Source of the DNA: Calycina herbarum
Lineage: Eukaryota; Ascomycota; Leotiomycetes; Helotiales; Pezizellaceae
Length of the DNA stretch: 64,000 nucleotides
Direction: 5' to 3'
Assembly (NCBI GenBank): GCA_001414485.1
Contig: LLEY01000046.1
Span: forward strand, 310,001-374,000
The position numbers were made by a program, and so were the translations under genes. Shown here piece after piece: positions 11,694 through 22,483 of this stretch; position 1 is the stretch's first letter; the number at the start of each line of letters is the position of its first letter. A model generated the notes under the pieces. The model was given only the letters and a program-made list of their open reading frames with translations, was not told the DNA's origin and did not search any database.

Positions 11694-12128
11694 CAGCGTA
11701 TTAACAAACTACTCAACTACTCGAGTACTACTCGAGTAGTCGTGAGCAGGGTAGAGTAGAGTATGAGTAGTAAGTTGGATGAGTAGAGTAGAGTAGCTTA
11801 ACTACTTAAGTACTACTCGAGTAGTCTATAAATAGTAGTAATATATAAATATAAGCTAAGAAGAGATAATTTTAGTATTAAAAAGCTTTGAAAATTCGAT
11901 AAGAAGTCTCGCCTTTTCTCTCTATTCTCTTCTAAAGATATATAACCTTAGAAAATTCTAATAAGTATTTATAGAAAACTCTTACTAAGCTCTTCTAGTA
12001 CTATAAATATATACCGATTTTAGGCCCGACTCTCCCGAGAGTCGGTCCGAATCGGTCCGTACTACTCGAGCAGTGATGAGTAGAGTAGAGTAGCAGTCAC
12101 TACTCTACTCTACTCATTTAATACGCTG
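11694..12128. mobile_element. hAT-type MITE, complete (435 bp)
   Basis: Both ends carry the 11-bp inverted repeat CAGCGTATTAA (11694-11704 and complement at 12118-12128). The element is flanked by a perfect 8-bp direct repeat TTATCAAC at 11686-11693 and 12129-12136. CA-initial terminal repeats plus an 8-bp target duplication define the hAT superfamily. The subterminal 60-90 bases on both sides are packed with TACTC/GAGTA repeats and CTACTCGAGTAGT palindromes, resembling the clustered transposase-binding sites of hAT elements. The AT-rich core has no open frame. A 9-bp perfect hairpin (CCGACTCTC / GAGAGTCGG) lies near 12027-12046. Non-autonomous; a hAT transposase would have to act in trans. 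Confidence 0.93.
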
Positions 12129-12624
12129 TTATCAACTGTCTTGCTTTCTTGGGTAGTGATTTATTATGTCGAGTTTTCTGTTGCTGTCGATGATGGCTTA
12201 CACATTCGGAACTTTTGAAGAAAACAGTAAAATAATTAATATGAGAGTTTTTTTGTTGTGAGTAGCCAATTTTGTGTTCCTGTCTCTTGGGAACCTGTGA
12301 GGTCCTGGTCCCCTCTGAGACAACAGTGAATGGGTCGTCTTCAGGTATGTTCTTGTTAGCTACTGTATTACCCGTTACATTACTTCTATAAATACCTGTT
12401 ATTGCAGACCTAGGTTTGCCTACTTTCGAAACTTTCAACGTTGTACTCTCAGACAGGTGTAAAGAGGAATATATGGGCACAAATACCGTACCCTGAAGTT
12501 CACTCTTTTCCTGGGCTTATATCACCCACCTACAATTTGTTCTCCCTGGCTCTGCATAATTACTGGTGATTATGATTTTGTGGACAGAGAATGGGTATTT
12601 TAGGATGTTTCTTCTCACTTTTCT
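12129..12624. other. Intergenic between MITE and JmjC gene
   Basis: No supported gene. A reverse-oriented TCGACAG/TCGAC pair (12168-12190, 18-nt spacing) lies about 40 bases from the MITE end. An open frame of 120 codons on the minus strand (12480-12118) runs into the MITE repeat and is not credible. Confidence 0.5.
12168..12190 (-). repeat. TCGACAG-N11-TCGAC motif pair (reverse)
   Basis: On the minus strand TCGACAG begins at 12190 and TCGAC at 12172, spacing 18 nt; adjacent to the hAT MITE. Confidence 0.65.
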
Positions 12625-14332
12625 TTACTCTCTGGAAGAAAAATCCTTCCCCCCCTCCTTCTCCTTCGCCAATGTGAGATTTCTCACCAAATTGATTAGT
12701 GGATAAAAGCTTCCTCCAAATTCCATATCATGCCTTGATATTTAGTTAGCAAGACTATAATATGAATTGCAAACGGTAAAAGAACGACAGCGACATAAGA
12801 GGGTTGAACTTACCAGTAGTTAACAGCACAACACAAACCTTCCTCGTTGCAAGATTGCGAGACTTTGTGGTACCTGGTGAAGAGATATGTTAAAATAATT
12901 TCTCCGTAGGCCAGGGGTGTTGCAGAAATTTGGCTTTGGTAGAGATGATCGTGGAAAGGGAAGGGGGGATGGGACAAACCACGAAGCAGGTAAATAAAGC
13001 ATATCCCCCTTCTCCAAAGTAACCCTCATCGGTTGAGCAAACCTCTCATACCCCTGCTCATTTTCCTCCCCTCCATCACCCTTCTCATCAGGGTCCCAAG
13101 TAGCAAAAGGCACGGCCTCATCCTCCAGCGAAATCTCCAGTTCCCCCTCCGCATCCCGAACATAACTCGCAGCCCTCAACTCTTTCTCCCGAATACAAGG
13201 ATACATAATAGGCGGCAAAAGGACAAAATGCTTCTTCCCAAGAATTTGGACATAAATATTCTCATAGGGATCTTTATGTAGGGCGGTAACCGAATGGGAA
13301 TTTCCTATCCAGAGATTTACTGCATCGGGCTTGTTTTGCAGGGCTACTCGGGAGAAGGGGATTGAAGGTGGGACGTGGGTGGAGAGGGGTGTGTATTCGG
13401 AGTTTAGGTTGTTGTTTTCTGTGAGGAAGTTAGTGGGGTGAGATATTCGGAGGAAAGGGAGGAAGATTTACGAGTTTGTGCGTATTTGATCTCCGAACCT
13501 GGGGTGCGACCTTGTAGTTCTTGGTTCGTGAGGTAGGTAAGAAAGGTTGTGAAGTCTTCTTCTTCTTCGAGGGGCTTGACGAAGAGGAGGTTTCCGGAGG
13601 GGTCGTTGGTTGGGGAATCTGCGTTTCTAGTTTGAGCGATGTTAGATCTTCCACTGATTTATATGGGTTGTGAAGCAGGTTGAGATGGATATTCCAGCGG
13701 GGTCTTGTGCCGGGACTTAATTACCCTTTTGGCGTTATTGCTATGTTTACTTTTAATCCATCCATCACCTCATTCAGCTTTACCACGTTCCATGTTCGTG
13801 TTGCTTCCCACTAGAATAGTTTTTAATCAGCCGTTTTGCCGTGACACGTCTTTTTCAAACTGAGCTCATTTTTTGGAATTTGAAAACCCAAACACTTGTA
13901 AGGAATACATATTGATATTGATGTCGAAATATGAAGCATGGAAATTTGGAAATACACGTTGCCAGACTTTTTGATTTTGAAGGAAATCCAAGGTTTAGAG
14001 AAAAGACGTCGGAGACAGCCGCCACTCACAGAGCCGTCCTCACTTGCTTACACTGAGGAAGTATCAAGTTGGGCCCTCGACATGGAACAGAACAAAATAA
14101 AAGTGAAATAAAATTCCAAATGAGGTTTGAAAAACCGAGCCTTGCAAAATCTCTCACTCACATCGTTGGCTGCACCGCGCACGACGAAAGGTCGATTCAT
14201 AGCCACATATCGCATGAACTCCAAGGCAGATGGCTCTTCATAGAGAACCGTGATTTGTGCGCCGTTGAGCTCGTTGTAAGTCTCGAGAAGAGTACCGATT
14301 GGATCTTGGGAGGGGCCAGATGCGGGGTCCAT
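12625..14332 (-). CDS. JmjC-domain protein, JMJD7-like 2-oxoglutarate/Fe(II) hydroxylase
   Basis: Six exons, leftwards: 14332-14162, 13810-13725, 13626-13472, 13418-12980, 12873-12814, 12733-12625, joining to 339 residues (human JMJD7 is about 316). Conserved path: PFVVRGAAND-WEATRTWNVVKL, VNIAITPKG-NADSP, FVKPLEEEEDFTTFL, PDAVNLWIGNSHSVTALHKDPYENIYVQILGKKHFVLLPP, GDMLYLPASWYHKVSQ and AVNYWHDMEF. The Fe(II) facial triad is visible: His ~185 and Asp ~187 (HKD) and His ~286 (WYHKV). In GKKHF, the lysine is the likely 2-oxoglutarate ligand. Known role of the family: lysyl hydroxylation of TRAFAC GTPases (DRG1/2) in animals; the fungal substrate is not known. A predicted peroxisomal or secretion signal is absent. 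The first intron is unusually long here (about 350 nt). Confidence 0.88.
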
Positions 14333-15690
14333 TTTTGAGGTCGGTAAGATAGCTGAGCTGAGCCTCAAGAAGAGCTTGTCTTCTCAAGCCGATACCGAGG
14401 TAAGACGCCGATGCGAATTGTCGAGGTTGTGTAACTGGCACTGGTGAGGATTGAATACGAGGATGATGAGATCTTGAGAAGGTGTGGAGTTGATGAGATT
14501 TCATCTTCTCGTTTGGGATGAGTGGTTTACATTTTATTGATGAAGTAAAAGAAAAAAACACGGAATATTTTTACAAACAAATAAAAGGATCAAAACACTA
14601 GCTGATCTTGTCTTTAGAAGAATGACAAACTCAATATAGTTATTTGGTCACTTGAACCGACAGTTCGTATTTAGTCTTATTTTATGCAATGCACAAAACC
14701 AATAACGCCATGCAAATGCAAGGTTTCTGACTAAGCCCGCCCTGTTCAAATCCCTCACCACAAAATCCCAACTTTGCTTTTTCTACTTCGAATGTCTCAT
14801 TGCCATTGCCTGTTTCCATTTCCACCAAGCGGTATGCCAATATATTATTGGTAGACCGGCCTTGACCCCTTTCCTTCCTCCAACACCTCGCGAATCAGAG
14901 AAGTACTGATTCCGAGTTGCGGGTGAGGGCTTCTTGGCTGTAAGATTTCCAGAGAGGTTTTGTTGATACAGCTCCTTGGTCGTGGTAATCCGCCAGATTG
15001 GATTGGGCCACGCAGGTATACATACGGTGTACATGTGCTGTATCGGACTCGGTTGGAAGCATGGAAGCCTGGAAGATAGTGGCACTTACCTGCAAGCTGC
15101 AGTGGGAGGAACTCTGGAATGCCGAGAATGCCTCCTCATGGACGGCGATTGGTGTGACTGCCTCAACCCGAATATCTCTTAGGGTACCTGGGTAGTACTT
15201 GTGTAGTTTTCTTTGGCTACTGGAGAAGTTTCCTATGCCGGCAGGAGTGGGCGTAGTACAGAGATTATGCACTGCCCCTTGTGACAAAAAGACAGGGAAT
15301 ATCATATAAAGAGATGGACGAAGATAGGGCTTCGGAACTGGCATGCCGTAGTTGATATTGGTCGACTTGGTCCAGATTTTGATACGATAGAGGACATGCC
15401 ACTGCACTACCCCACGGTAATCACCACCCCTGTTTCCAAGGGCTACAGGGTCGTCGAATTCAGATACGAGGCGTTTTTCCCTGTCAACCTCCTTGCCTTC
15501 CTGCACACCCATTCCAGCATTTGCCAACATGCGGCTGAGACTACCACTTCTAGAAAAACCAATAATAAGTACCGGCATGTCTTCCTCTCTCTTGCTCGTT
15601 TCTCTCACTGTTTGGCATTTCCAACTGCCAGTGCAGCCAGTCATTCGTTTGAACCGGTGTTGCGTTGTCAACCTCTAATAATTTTTAATC
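14333..15690. other. Intergenic between JmjC gene and peroxidase
   Basis: The region holds the promoters of two divergent genes. Apart from the doubtful minus-strand frame at 14895-15671, nothing is supported. 15660-15690, just ahead of the peroxidase ATG, is AT-rich. Confidence 0.45.
14895..15671 (-). CDS. Hypothetical ORF, 258 codons, doubtful
   Basis: A single unspliced frame of 258 codons, antisense to the presumed peroxidase promoter. A start at an inner methionine gives MPVLIIGFSRSGSLSRM. No family is recognised, and there is no consistent hydrophobic or motif pattern. Frames of this length are uncommon by chance at this composition but can occur. It could equally be an accidental frame or a decayed gene with missed introns. 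Reported only because of its length. Confidence 0.2.
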   Translation of the reverse strand: MTTQHRFKRMTGCTGSWKCQTVRETSKREEDMPVLIIGFSRSGSLSRMLANAGMGVQEGKEVDREKRLVSEFDDPVALGNRGGDYRGVVQWHVLYRIKIWTKSTNINYGMPVPKPYLRPSLYMIFPVFLSQGAVHNLCTTPTPAGIGNFSSSQRKLHKYYPGTLRDIRVEAVTPIAVHEEAFSAFQSSSHCSLQVSATIFQASMLPTESDTAHVHRMYTCVAQSNLADYHDQGAVSTKPLWKSYSQEALTRNSESVLL

Positions 15691-18600
15691 ATGCTGCTAC
15701 TCCCTCCTTCGCTTTTGGGATGCCTCGCTGTTTTTACCGCTTTAGTAGCGGCGGCGCCAACATGGCCTGCTGCTATTGATGAGTTGGAAGATGTCATGTT
15801 TCTCAATACTGGTTATAAAAGCAGAGGATTCTCATCGCATATCACACCATGTTCGTTTTCAGAATTCGGAGTAGGACGTCAAACCGCCGCCGAATGGCTT
15901 CGAATTGGTTTTCACGATATGGCGACAACAAATATTTTCTTCGAACCCTATGGAGGAATTGATGGATCAATTGCATTCGAATTGCAAAGTGGAGAGAACA
16001 TTGGAGCCGGTTTTAACACGTCGCTCAACACCTACTCCAACCATTTCAACTCGCGGTTATCAATCGCCGACATGATAGCTCTCGGGGTGTACGCATCTGT
16101 GCGTGGCTGTGGTGGTCCTGTTGTACCAATGCGTGGTGGGAGGGTTGATGTCACAACTGCAGGGCCAATTGGCGTTCCACTTCCTCAGAATGGCCAGGGA
16201 GTCTTCGTCAATCAGTTCGCTCGAATGGGGTTCAGTATTCCGGATATGGTCCAGATGACCGCATGTGGCCATGCAATCGGGGGAGTTCACGCTGGAAATT
16301 TCCCTGAGATTGTCACTCCTGGAACGGCAACTAACGATTACCAATTCTTTGATACCACGCTCGAATTTGACAACAAGATCGCTGTACAATACATCAATGG
16401 TCCCATCTCAGATCCGCTTACCGTCGGGCCATCAGTCAAGAACACAAGAAATTCCGATTTCGCTGTGTTTACCGCTGACAGAAATGTCACCATCAGAGCT
16501 CTGACAGATGCTCAGGTTTTCAATACTGTGTGTTCTGCAATTCTTGGGCGTATGATTGATACTGTACCACCGACTGTGGCACTGTCAGATGTCATCACAC
16601 CTTACGAAGTAAAGCCGAGTGGAATACAGCTTACTCTGTTGGCTGGAGGTAATGACATCAAATTCTCTGGCGATATTCGGGTTAGGACTACTACAAGGAC
16701 TGTCTCAAGTGTGACGATAACTTACAAAGACAGAAATGGTGGAAATTCAGGGACAATCAGTACAAGTGTTGGGGGGACTGCTAATGGGTTTGATGACAGC
16801 TTCACGGTAGGGTTAACTTCATCAAGACTTCTTGAGGCACTAACAATTTTGTTAGTTCTATTCCTTCAGCTCGAACATTCCCGCTACGTCTTCAATATCG
16901 TCCTTCACTGTTGCTGTGGCAGAGACTGGTGGACTTACAACTACCTTTTCAAACAATGGTGGTGGATTCCCAGTTCAAGATACCGTAATATTTCAATCAC
17001 CTCAAAGCTGCCTAAGTAATGGGAACCTCACGATCGTTGCAGCAGTAAGTTCCTCCATATTTGAGCGCTTCTCAATCGTGGGCAAAAACTGAATCTTTTA
17101 CAGATCCGCAGCACTTTGACTACTCCTGTTAGTTTGACAATCACTCAAAAGGTCCCAAGAGCGTCAGGAATACCCGTACCTACACTGGTAAACTCGACTG
17201 TGGTATTGACCAAAGGTGCCACAATTGGGCTTTTTGATATTTACAGCGCCAGTTCAACCATCTCTTCAGCAGCGGGAACAAAGTTTGGCGTTTCAAATGG
17301 AGCTTTTGCGGACGATTTCAAAGATACAAGTGGACTCGGCGTTACATGTCTACCCCTGGACTCGACAGCCCCAACCAGTACGTCTTCAACCAGCACGGCG
17401 ATATCTACGGAGACTAGCCGCTCGAGTACAATCAGTACTTCCACTTCCACTTCCACTTCCACTTCCACTTCCACTTCAGCGACAGCAGTTCCAACCCTCG
17501 CGAGAAAGCCAGTTGTTGGAGCTTATACTTTCCAAGGATGTTATACTGAAGGAACTGGCGTCAGAGCACTTACTGGGGCTTCATTCTACGACTACTTATC
17601 GATGACGCTTGAAAGTTGCTTAAACAGTTGTTCCGGATTTACATATTTTGGTGTTGAATATGGAGGAGAATGTTTCGTTATATCCTTCCCCGTCTAATGA
17701 ACACTTTTACTGACCGGCATAATAGGCTATTGTGGTAATACCCTTGATTCGACATCTACCCTTGCCACCCTTGGTGATTGTAGTTTTACCTGCCCTGGAG
17801 ATCAATACGAGTATTGTGGTAAGAATTCTTACAATCCGATGTGCTTTTCAAATCTAAAATAAAACAGGAGCGGGGAATAGACTCGAACTTTACAAGCTTA
17901 CCAGTATGGTATCAAGTACAAGCAGCTCTATTCAAAGTACTAAATCTAGTTCAATCAGCTTAGGTTCGACAATTTCAACAACCTCGTCTTCCACTCAAAC
18001 CTCTTCAGTAATTTTGTCTACCAAAAGCTCCTCGACAAGTGGCACGACTTCGAGCAGTTCAAGCTCTACAATTGCATCTTCATCCTCCTCAAGATCCTCC
18101 ACGACAGCCCAGAGCATTACATCAACTATTTCTACCACAAACCCAGGCACGATTTCCTCTACCTCAACGAGCGCAACATCTTCACCCACCCTACATATCT
18201 TTCCTTCCGTCGGTCTCTATAACTACGCGGGGTGCTATACAGAAGCAAATGGCGTTCGAGCACTCGGCTCTGCATTCTACCCCACAGATTCCCAAACTGT
18301 GGAACTTTGCGTAGCAGCTTGTTCCACTACACCTTATAAATACGCGGGACTGGAATACGCAAGAGAATGCTGGTGTGCTGATACATTTGGTACCGGGTCA
18401 ACCCTTGTTTCGGACACTGATTGTTCAATGAGTTGTGCTGGTGATGCGTATGAGTATTGTGGAGCGGGGAATCGATTGAGTGTTTATATTAGGAATGGGA
18501 CGAATCAGAAGATTTTAAGCACTACTTCCAGTAGCAGTGTTTTGGGTTCTAGTTCATCAACAAAATTGGCAACGTCGTCTTCATTATCGAGTTCTTCTGT

Positions 18601-19185
18601 TTCGACAACTGCGAAAGCATCATCAAGCTCAACACTATCGACCTTAACGAGTTCATCCAAGTCCTCGTCCTTGACCCTTCCCTCATCCTCGTCCTCAATC
18701 TCAAAGACATCTTCTTCATCACTAATTCCCTCCACCACCTCCACTTCAACAACCACAAAACCAACCCAAACAACCCCCGCCATCAAACCCGCCATCAATC
18801 TCCCTACAAGCGGTAATCTCACCTACAATTACCTATCATGTTACACGGAAGGCACCTCCTCTCGCGCTCTCAACCAAGCAGCCTTTTATAACTACACATC
18901 CATGACATTAGAAATGTGCGCTCAAAATTGTGCGGGATCTAAGTACTGGGGGGCGGAGTATGGGGGAGAATGTAAGTTGATCCTCTTTCTCCCCCCTTTT
19001 TTTTACCTCATAATGTTGGAGAGTTTGAGACTTATAGATTACTAATACTCATAGGTTATTGTGGTAACTCCTTCTCAACTGGAAGTATTGTTACGAAGGA
19101 TGAGGATTGTAGTTTTACATGCCCCGGCGAGAAATTTGAGTTTTGTGGTGCGGGGAATAGATTGAGTGTTTATTCCAAGGCTTAA
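15691..19185 (+). CDS. Secreted class II heme peroxidase with three C-terminal WSC domains
   Basis: Exons 15691-16806, 16856-17044, 17104-17671, 17726-17818, 17868-18971, 19055-19185; 1066 residues. A signal peptide (MLLLPPSLLGCLAVFTALVAAAP) precedes a plant/fungal-type peroxidase domain (about 30-300). The distal site is AAEWLRIGFHDM (Arg ~71, His ~75) and the proximal heme ligand is in ACGHAIGGVH (His ~194). A beta-rich linker region (about 310-560) follows. Three cysteine-rich WSC modules start near residues 572, 770 and 970, each with CYTEG/A..RAL, a glycine/cysteine block (ECYCG, ECWCAD) and YEYCGAGNRL-type ends, separated by long Ser/Thr-rich, probably O-mannosylated linkers. WSC domains bind cell-wall or plant glycans, so a wall-anchored oxidant enzyme is inferred. 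No GPI signal is seen at the C-terminus. Substrate unknown; lignin-type activity cannot be assumed. Confidence 0.9.
17437..17477. repeat. Coding hexanucleotide microsatellite (ACTTCC)n
   Basis: Six full copies of ACTTCC plus a partial copy within the peroxidase gene, encoding alternating Ser-Thr in the linker before the first WSC domain. The 6-bp unit preserves frame, so copy-number change would only alter linker length. Confidence 0.9.
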
Positions 19186-20212
19186 GTATTGGTATTGTGA
19201 ATTTGGGGATCCATGAGATGGAGTCATTTGGAAGTTCTCTTGTTACTGATAGTTTTGGACCAGTTTTCAAATATTTACATAATAGTCATTATAGTGAACT
19301 TCGACTTGAAGTGCCCAGACTAACAGTATTCTCTTTCTTGGTAAACATGCTCGCTGGGTACCGCAGGAGAATGATGGAATTGTTCTTGTATAAAGACAGC
19401 TGCAGGCTTCGCTTTAACACTGGCATTTTGCAGCAAAGTTCTTGCAGAACTGCTTCTCATGTGGACTGGGAATAGTTTGTCATCTAGACATTTCTCAATT
19501 GTATAAAGTTTCATTTATGGATACTTTATCCACACAGTGAAGGACTACCTCAAAGTACTCGATTGTTTCGTCGGATCCTCAAATGTAATGTGTATTTCCG
19601 ACGGTGAAGGCACTTTCGACAGTAAGAAATGAGTTTACCGAAAAATTTCAGTCCTCTTGTTTGGTTGGGTGGTCACAGCCATTATGGTTTAATACTACTC
19701 CTAGAACTCGCGAGTTGAACTCGTTGAGCAGAGCCTCGTTCTATTGGCGAAATGACAGGCTTGCTCTCTTGAGTTCTATTCTTCACTTTTCTTGTGTTGT
19801 TTTTACTTCAAGGTTCGCGTATTGTAGGCTTTGCGGATTTGTGATCAGGGCTTCGAGGGTTGATGTGGGGGGGATCTTAAATTCTGAATCCTTTGACCTT
19901 TGAAACGTGGTATACAAATTCGGGAGTGTTTTCAAGAACTGATGAATTCTACCACGACATCGGAGAAAGAATGTCTGGGCCAAGAGTGATCTGTGGGCGT
20001 TCTTCAGTGTCAGAAATTGTGTTTAATTTGCTCAACAGTTGTTCGTTACCACGGAGGACATTCATAGCCAACTAACACTACACCGCTCTACTTATGGTGG
20101 GCATGAAACTAACAAGATTTTACTTTCAAAATTTGGGTTACTGTCTATTTATGTATCGAGTTCGGATTATTTTACATTAGATATGTCTATACGAGGTGAA
20201 AGTAGAGGGAGG
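19186..20212. other. Intergenic
   Basis: No gene seen. A CCGACGG / TCGACAG pair (19598-19622, 18-nt spacing) belongs to the dispersed motif family described below. Confidence 0.5.
19598..19622 (+). repeat. CCGACGG-N11-TCGACAG motif pair
   Basis: CCGACGG at 19598 (one mismatch) and TCGACAG at 19616, spacing 18 nt; 3' flank of the peroxidase gene. Confidence 0.6.
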
Positions 20213-20214
20213 TA

Positions 20215-21552
20215 AGAGTTGCGGCCACAGCTCGTGGCACACCTAAGCGAGATTTGCCCCCCCCCCACCTTAATTTCCGATACTCCCTTTTTAAAAATCT
20301 ACTATAATTTAACCTTTCGTCTAAAACTCTCTAAATTAAGAATGGTAGACCGAATCATCTCCTCCTCTCCTATATATGAACCTGGTTATAATTAGTATAC
20401 ACTGAAAAGGGCTAGAGTACGACAAGCGCGAAGCAACAGAAAATCGTAGGGATAGAATATATAAAGAATTAAGGGTTCCTAAAACCACTATAAGACGGAT
20501 TTGTAAGGATAGAACAAGTCGACGTATATAGAAAGGGAAGTAATATCAAAGGAAGCGACTAGGAAAGAGGGATATACGCTAGATTATTCGATTTATATCA
20601 ACAAATTATACTACTCGTTATATAACTTTCGAACGAGTCTAAAACATCCTCGATATTAACACATTAATACATACTATTTGACAAGAACTACGCTACGCAG
20701 GCTACCGTGGCTACGTAGCATGCCCTCGACCTTTTATATCCTGGAAATAAGCTAAAAAGCGCCTTAGTTTTACACTAGAACACCGTTGGTAGAGGACCTC
20801 TAACTACGCTGCCTCGAATCTAAGGGGGGGGGACTAGAAGAAGGTTATATAGTTAGATAAGTATATATTTGAGCTTAGAAAGAGTAAGAGGGTTTAGGTA
20901 ACGCGGCATATAGACGAAAAACGGTGTCCTAACTGTATTCGGTCGACTTATCGTTTAGAAAGAGTATTAATTATAATCTAAGGCGTGATCAGCTAGGATT
21001 ATAAATCCCCTCTTGTCTTCTTAGAGAAGGAACAAGGCTGTAAAGGGGTGAATTCCCGCGCCTATAGGGACTAAGTTCTTAAGCTAGTTATCTTTCCCTT
21101 ATTTAATAAGCTTAGAACTGAGTATATCTTTATAGAAGACGGTTCTAAGGTGTACAGGGGACATACTCGTTTAACTAAGCTCAAACATAACATCCACAGG
21201 TTTAATTAGTCTCTTTCTTCCCCTAATTTAAACGTAATTAAGAAGGTTTAGCAGTAGATGAAAGAAGAGCTAAAAAAGTTGCTCTTTATACGTACTTCTA
21301 ATGAGGAGTTAATAAAGAGATCTAAAGGCTTTAGGATCTAGTGGATCCACGTGATTATCAGGTATATACTAAGAGATTAACATACAAATTAGAAGATGTT
21401 ATTAAAGTACATAGATTAGCTACTGTTCATTAATATGAGTTTTTAATTTAAAGTTAAAATAACTGGAATTGGATTTATAATATATTTTTAAAAATAAGGT
21501 CTAGGTTTTGGTGTTCTCGCTTAGGTGTGCCACGAGCTGTGGCCGCAACTCT
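20215..21552 (+). mobile_element. Tc1/mariner-type transposon, RIP-inactivated
   Basis: Perfect 38-bp terminal inverted repeats begin AGAGTTGCGGCCACAGC at 20215 and end with the complement at 21552, each bordered by TA (20213-20214, 21553-21554), the mariner target duplication. The plus strand between them encodes a decayed transposase. In one frame YRGYVACPRPFISWK (near 20700) and FIEDGSKVYRGHTRLTK (21131-21181), then SLSSPNLNVIKKV, match the Tc1/Ant1-like DDE domain, including the D of EDG and the SPxLNxIE block with its last Glu changed. Numerous TAA/TAG codons sit where Gln or Trp is expected. Poly-C/G runs occur at 20256 and 20824. Not capable of coding for active transposase. Confidence 0.88.
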
Positions 21553-21554
21553 TA

Positions 21555-22483
21555 CTTCGATTAAATTAAGTGATAAGGAAACAAGACCTTTATTTTAGAT
21601 GTTCTTCTTCAATAGAAGGAATAATATCACCGACTTTCGATCACATTCTGATCCCCAAGTCTCATTTCCGAAAATCGTTACTTCCGCTTTCTTGAGAATA
21701 CATTTCTGTTATCTTGAAAAGAACCCACTAGCTTATAGACACTGGTACTTCGGCTACTTATGTTTTCGTGTGAATATTTTTGATTGAAATCACGAACCTC
21801 TTCTGGCTGAAACCGACTACAAGACCCGGATTTTTGGGCTGCTGAAGTCTTGCCCTGCGCCTCTTAGTTAGAGCTGAACGCGGAATGGGAAGAAGGAACA
21901 ATACCGTACAGTGCGTCGTTTGGAACGTAAAATCACGGAACTCGAAGACGCCAAAAGTTAGAACTGCGGCTCGAGGTCAACTGTTCCAGCTGTTGTTGAA
22001 AGCTGGTAAAACCCGGAAAGTGAGATCTAGGCACAGCAGTTCAGTATTTTGGTGCTAAGGTTAGACCACCAAAGAGGAAATGAAACTTAGCGTGCCACTA
22101 AAACTCGTACAGCCCGGTCAGGCAAAGAAATGCTGCCCGTTGAGGCACTGGCGTGGAACGCATTGACTCATGCTTCAAGCTTGAGGGGTTTTTAAGCCAA
22201 ATTAAGCTAGAAATTCTTCGCCTGGAGCGGAATTCGAAGACGCCAAAAGTCAGAACCGCAGCCTTGGAATCTCTGAGCCACATCAGGCACATTCTGGCTT
22301 TTTAGCTTTGGACACAGCCAAAGAATGGCCAGTATTCACTCACTGTTGGTTGAGATCCTATAAACAATGTAGAATGCCCCTCAAACGACGCAATTTATCA
22401 ACATCGATTTCTTTCTCTCTCTTCTATTTCGCTTACCAACTGCTCTTTGGCATCCCGTTTCAGCATACCACTTCGATATCAAA
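21555..22483. other. Intergenic with a diverged direct repeat
   Basis: No gene seen. A segment of about 35 bases, containing TCGAAGACGCCAAAAGT, occurs twice in direct orientation (about 21938-21975 and 22229-22264) with a few substitutions, about 290 bases apart. Confidence 0.55.

Noticed and set aside
12118..12480. 120-codon minus-strand frame touching the MITE end
   Set aside because: Its 3' end is made from the MITE terminal repeat and target duplication; no recognisable protein features.
14740..14765. TGTTCAAATCC resembling a tRNA B box
   Set aside because: No matching A box and no cloverleaf can be folded from the upstream 70 bases. No tRNA, rRNA or CRISPR was found in the window.
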